Source: Lachnospiraceae bacterium
GTDB taxonomy: Bacteria > Bacillota_A > Clostridia > Lachnospirales > Lachnospiraceae
Length of the DNA stretch: 9,796 nt
Assembly: GCA_021770615.1 (NCBI GenBank)
Contig: JAETQR010000077.1
Location: 1 to 9,796 of the forward strand
Reading direction: 5' to 3'
The position numbers and the translations under genes were made by a program. This document shows, piece by piece, positions 7,107 through 9,796 of the stretch; positions within the stretch are counted from its first letter, which is position 1; the number at the start of each line of letters is the position of its first letter. Under the pieces are notes generated by a model. It did no database searches and was not told the DNA's origin. It saw only the letters and a list, made by a program, of their open reading frames with translations.

Positions 7107-7170
7107 CAGCGATGCCAGTTTAAGAAAGGCATTGACTACACAGAGAAATAAAGAAAGGAAGGAAATTTAT

Positions 7171-9027
7171 GTGAGAAAATCAAACTTAAAAACAAGGCTG
7201 ATGGCGATATTGTTGACGCTGTGTATGGCATTGACATTTATGCCGACAACTTCTTTTGCGGAAAGGACAAATGAAATCACAACTGTTGATATCGGAAATG
7301 TCTGGAAGAATCTTGATGCAACAAAGCCTGTGGCATTTACGGCAGAAGTCAATCCGAATAATAGTGAATGTACCGGGAAAATGGAAATTGCGGAGGAACA
7401 GTGGATACCTGATGATGATGCAGTGAATGCCTCTGCAATTAAAAGCACAGACGTGAATGCCCCAACTCCACAGGCAGGGGTATGTTATTGGTATAGTGTG
7501 ACACTGACGGCATCGGAGAACTATATATTTTCGGATTCATTTCGAAATGAGAATGATGGATTGGGAAGCGTTCATGCGATTTATGATGGAACGGAATTTG
7601 CTTTCAATGGCACTGACTATATGCAGAAGATAACAGTTAGTGATGATAAAAAGACGCTCACAATAAGCACTTTGTTTGGCGTTGTGGCTGGTGGTGACAG
7701 CTCGGAGGATGATTATGTAATTAACGAACTTGTAATCGTTGGTTCAACGGTATCCTATAAAGTTGGCGAAACCCCAAAGGCAACCGCTGTACAGGGAAAT
7801 GCTTCGAATTATACTTTCTATGAAAAGTGGGAGGAGATGCAGCAGACGGAAAACGGGATGGAGCCAGTGGCGTTTTGGTATTCGGATACTGAGGAGATGA
7901 GCAAGGTTTCCGACGATAAGAAAATTACTGTTTTTGAGGAGGGCAAAACATATTTATATAGCGTTGTCGCACGGACAAATGATAATTACACCTTTGCCTC
8001 CAGCGATAATCTTCAGGTAACCCTTGATGGGGTTAAAATCAGTTATGTGTATGTTAGTGAGTGGGGAACGTTCGTTGAGATTACAGGTCAATTCATAACA
8101 CCAAAAATGCCAATTAAAAAGGCTGATATTGCCGGTGCTACACTTACTTTCAAGGCAGGAGATGCCGTTGTATTCACTGCACAGAAAAGTGGAGATAATG
8201 CAGAAAAATTCAATATTGAAAGCGAAAGCTGGTTTCAGAACCCCAAGGCAGGAGGACTCCCCGAAGCGGTGGCGAGTAATATACCAAGCACACAGCCGTA
8301 TTTCACAAATTTCCAGAACGGCAAGGAATATCAGTATTGTATTGAACTTACCCCTGCTGATGGATATTATTTTGCAGAGGATGTTACCGTAACATTGAAT
8401 GGAAGAACGACAGGATTTACTGCTGATGTTTATTATGTTAATAATGATTTTAATGGAGTCACGATTACTTCTACAGAATTGTTAAAGCCACAGGGCAGCG
8501 AAAAACTGAATGCATCTAATGTCAGCTTGTCTGCTACTTCCTACACTTATAATGGGAAAGTAAAGAAACCGTCTGTTACGGTAAAGGATGATAAAGGGAA
8601 AAAGGTCAGCTCGGCATATTATACCGTTTCTTATGCAAAAGGGTGTAAAAATGTCGGAACTTATGCTGTAACAGTAAAATTCAAAGGAAATTACAGTGGA
8701 ACAGTCAGGAAAACCTTTACTATCAAGCCGAAATCAACCAGTATATCCAAGCTGACAGCAGGCAGGAAGAAGTTTACGGTTAAGTGGAAGAAACAGAAAA
8801 CACAAACAACAGGCTATCAGATTCAGTATAGTACTTCTTCAAAGTTTAAGAATGCAAAAACTGTAACGGTATCAAAGAATAAGACAACGGGCAAGACTGT
8901 TTCAAAGTTAAAGGCGAAGAAGAAATATTATGTAAGAGTCCGTACATACAAGACAGTTAAGGCAGGCGGAAAATCAACAAAAATATATTCTTCATGGAGT
9001 AAAGCGAAGACTGTGAAAGTGAAGTGA
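7171..9027 (+). CDS. Secreted surface protein B: three N-terminal beta repeats and the shared MBG/Ig-like plus FnIII-like tail
   Basis: From GTG 7171 the product has 618 residues, with a signal peptide (RKSNLKTR, core MAILLTLCMALTFM, cleavage after SFA at 28-30) that aligns with that of protein A. Residues 31-440 hold three diverged repeats of roughly 110-130 residues. Each has a VxxTA/FTAE-type strand, an EEQW/EKWEE/ESESW block, then GxxYxYxVxLTAxxxYxF followed by VTLNG/VTLDG. The final 171 residues (448-618) are the tail shared with protein A. No LPXTG or C-terminal membrane helix is present. The GTG start is chosen because AAAGGAAGG (7154-7162) lies 8 nt upstream; a longer frame from TTG 7132 lacks a ribosome site. 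Only 64 nt separate it from protein A and no terminator intervenes, so both are probably one transcript. An adhesive or ligand-binding role is inference. Confidence 0.75.
   Translation: MRKSNLKTRLMAILLTLCMALTFMPTTSFAERTNEITTVDIGNVWKNLDATKPVAFTAEVNPNNSECTGKMEIAEEQWIPDDDAVNASAIKSTDVNAPTPQAGVCYWYSVTLTASENYIFSDSFRNENDGLGSVHAIYDGTEFAFNGTDYMQKITVSDDKKTLTISTLFGVVAGGDSSEDDYVINELVIVGSTVSYKVGETPKATAVQGNASNYTFYEKWEEMQQTENGMEPVAFWYSDTEEMSKVSDDKKITVFEEGKTYLYSVVARTNDNYTFASSDNLQVTLDGVKISYVYVSEWGTFVEITGQFITPKMPIKKADIAGATLTFKAGDAVVFTAQKSGDNAEKFNIESESWFQNPKAGGLPEAVASNIPSTQPYFTNFQNGKEYQYCIELTPADGYYFAEDVTVTLNGRTTGFTADVYYVNNDFNGVTITSTELLKPQGSEKLNASNVSLSATSYTYNGKVKKPSVTVKDDKGKKVSSAYYTVSYAKGCKNVGTYAVTVKFKGNYSGTVRKTFTIKPKSTSISKLTAGRKKFTVKWKKQKTQTTGYQIQYSTSSKFKNAKTVTVSKNKTTGKTVSKLKAKKKYYVRVRTYKTVKAGGKSTKIYSSWSKAKTVKVK
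8512..9024 (+). repeat. Direct repeat copy 2: shared C-terminal tail module
   Basis: This is the second copy of the 513-nt module in secreted protein B, 94 percent identical to 6591-7103 without gaps. Differences cluster in the first third, while the middle and end are almost unchanged, as expected from recent duplication or gene conversion. Confidence 0.9.
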
Positions 9028-9101
9028 TATAGAATTTATGTTTATCGGAAAAAAGTAAATCTTGTTACATATAAAAAGAAAAAGATACCAATGTACTTAT
9101 G

Positions 9102-9130
9102 CCGCAACTCTTAAAGGGGTTGCGGTTTTT
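9102..9130 (+). terminator. Terminator of the secreted-protein operon
   Basis: CCGCAAC (9102-9108) pairs with GTTGCGG (9119-9125) across a 10-nt loop and is followed by TTTTT. It lies about 75 nt after the stop codon of secreted protein B and should end the two-gene transcript. Confidence 0.8.
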
Positions 9131-9196
9131 GCGTTCGACATTATTTTTCATATTTCCCATTATTAAACTCGGAAAATATATAAAAAGACAAAAAGG

Positions 9197-9227
9197 CGTA
9201 TCCAGATATATATGGATGCGTTTTTTT
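9197..9227 (+). terminator. Second hairpin terminator before the sigma-like gene
   Basis: CGTATCCA (9197-9204) pairs with TGGATGCG (9213-9220), including one G-T pair, followed by seven T. A-rich sequence before the left arm would let it act on the minus strand as well. It insulates the sigma-like gene from upstream read-through. Confidence 0.75.
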
Positions 9228-9280
9228 AATGCCAAAGTAAAAAGGAACATCTTTGTCCATAGGGAACGTTCTCCACCCCT

Positions 9281-9314
9281 CAATCTGGATTTTCAGAAAA
9301 ATTCAGATTGGAGG
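9281..9314 (+). promoter_or_regulatory. Hairpin sequestering the ribosome site of the sigma-like gene
   Basis: CAATCTG (9281-9287) is perfectly complementary to CAGATTG (9304-9310). With a one-base bulge at 9311, CCT (9278-9280) can also pair with AGG (9312-9314). The ribosome site GGAGG (9310-9314) is therefore inside the stem, 9 nt before ATG 9324, which would limit translation unless the stem is opened. Confidence 0.45.
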
Positions 9315-9323
9315 TAACGGATT

Positions 9324-9752
9324 ATGGCGTACAACAAAGCCAGAGAAGAAAGAAAATGGCGTATATGGAAAGAAGCCGAGGAAAAGCAGCTTAGGAGTTT
9401 GGGTGTCAGCGAGGACGATATTGAAAAGCTCCATGTCCATGATTGGGAGATATTCAATTCCGACAGACGGTACTATGAGAAATTGCAGGATGCAGGTACA
9501 TATCTGGAGGAAGTTGCAGAGGACACGGCACAGCCCGAAGTAAAACCGGTTGAGCAATTTTTGGACAGCATTGAAAATGCAGTGCTGTATCAAGAGCTTC
9601 ATCAGTTGGACAAGCCCACGCTCCAAGCATTGCTGATGAGGACGCAGGGCTTTTCAATCACTGAAATATCAGTGGAATTAAGTTTAAACAAGGAAGTCAT
9701 TTACAAGCGTTTGAACAGGTTTAAGAAAAAAATTAAAAAACTTTTGGGATAG
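9324..9752 (+). CDS. Small sigma-70 region 4-like protein of an integrative element
   Basis: The 142-residue protein starts with a highly charged helical part (MAYNKAREERKWRIWKEAEE, 1-20, to about 80). It ends in a domain like sigma-70 region 4 (about 84-140), with the DNA-contacting HTH at GFSITEISVELSLNKEVIYK (109-128) and a Lys-rich end. Region 2, needed for core RNA polymerase and -10 recognition, is absent, so it is more likely a DNA-binding regulator than a full sigma factor. Proteins of this size and layout are common in Clostridia conjugative or mobilizable elements, often near excision and integration genes. Such a gene may lie just beyond the window; that is inference. ATG 9324 follows GGAGG at 9310-9314, which is folded into a hairpin. 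The ending KKKIKKLLG is typical of the group. Confidence 0.7.
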   Translation: MAYNKAREERKWRIWKEAEEKQLRSLGVSEDDIEKLHVHDWEIFNSDRRYYEKLQDAGTYLEEVAEDTAQPEVKPVEQFLDSIENAVLYQELHQLDKPTLQALLMRTQGFSITEISVELSLNKEVIYKRLNRFKKKIKKLLG

Positions 9753-9766
9753 TGTCCAAAATCGCA

Positions 9767-9792
9767 CTCTCCCATCGGCTACTGGGTGAGAG
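9767..9792 (+). other. Imperfect hairpin after the sigma-like gene
   Basis: CTCTCCCA (9767-9774) can pair with TGG (9783-9785) and GAGAG (9788-9792), leaving GT as a bulge. No T run follows within the window, so it may be an attenuator-like or recognition structure rather than a terminator. The window ends 4 nt later. Confidence 0.35.
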
Positions 9793-9796
9793 GGCA

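Larger units (their letters stand above)
9028..9323. other. Intergenic region with two terminators and a structured leader
   Basis: No gene is supported in this 296-nt gap. It contains two terminators, an AT-rich stretch between them with no clear promoter, an 8-bp palindrome GAACGTTC (9264-9271), and a hairpin overlapping the ribosome site of the sigma-like gene. Confidence 0.6.

Noticed and set aside
7132..7170. TTG 7132 as the start of secreted protein B
   Set aside because: It adds 13 charged residues before a signal peptide that already starts correctly at GTG 7171, which has its own ribosome site.
7107..7170. Terminator between the two secreted genes
   Set aside because: The ATGCC/GGCAT stem (7112-7132) is only 5 bp with a long loop and no T run.
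5184..9027. Sortase anchoring of the two secreted proteins
   Set aside because: Both end in Lys-rich FnIII-like text with no LPXTG-type motif and no C-terminal hydrophobic helix.
9065..9317. Small frames on both strands between the terminators and the sigma-like gene
   Set aside because: They run through terminator hairpins, lack ribosome sites and have low-complexity translations.
1..9796. CRISPR array, tRNA or rRNA genes, insertion-sequence ends
   Set aside because: No regularly spaced short repeats, no tRNA or rRNA-like sequence, and no transposase or terminal inverted repeats were seen.

Overview
The window reads as accessory DNA from a gut Firmicute, most likely a Clostridia/Lachnospiraceae-type organism. 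The evidence is AT-rich genes with strong AGGAGG-type ribosome sites, protein families typical of Clostridia integrative conjugative elements (ICEs), and Gram-positive secreted proteins. No species can be named from the sequence alone.

Region 1 (1-1234) holds a CatA-like acetyltransferase (chloramphenicol acetyltransferase fold with the HHxxxDG motif) and a cysteine-rich DUF3795 protein. They lie 34 nt apart and probably form one transcript. Two consecutive terminator hairpins follow (1326-1394).

Region 2 (about 1395-3205) is a visibly more GC-rich ICE remnant. It has a 5'-truncated DUF3849-type gene, the first 53 codons of a relaxase, and a conjugation-associated peptidoglycan hydrolase (lysozyme-like domain plus CHAP peptidase). 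The relaxase is broken near 2008-2012, where it joins out of frame to the N-terminal part of the hydrolase gene. Most of the relaxase and the start of the hydrolase are therefore lost. A probably bidirectional terminator closes the segment.

Region 3 (3236-9027) looks like an intact cargo module. A large regulator with two N-terminal helix-turn-helix segments is encoded on the minus strand. It is divergent from two tandem genes for exported proteins. The divergent gap carries promoter-like elements and a small palindrome. The two exported proteins have unrelated N-terminal halves: one has an InlB-type beta-grasp repeat and a Cys-rich knuckle, the other three copies of a beta-rich repeat. They share a 171-residue C-terminal tail (MBG/Ig-like plus fibronectin III-like) that is 161/171 identical in protein and 483/513 in DNA. 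Neither has an LPXTG anchor. This regulator plus dual secreted-protein cassette is the best candidate here for an undescribed system.

Region 4 (9028-9796) has tandem terminators insulating the cargo, then a small sigma-70 region 4-like protein of the type found in Clostridia ICEs. Its ribosome site lies in a predicted hairpin. A final imperfect hairpin runs to the window edge. The cargo is thus bracketed by ICE-type genes, suggesting a decayed element, or a junction of two elements, that keeps a cell-surface cargo module.
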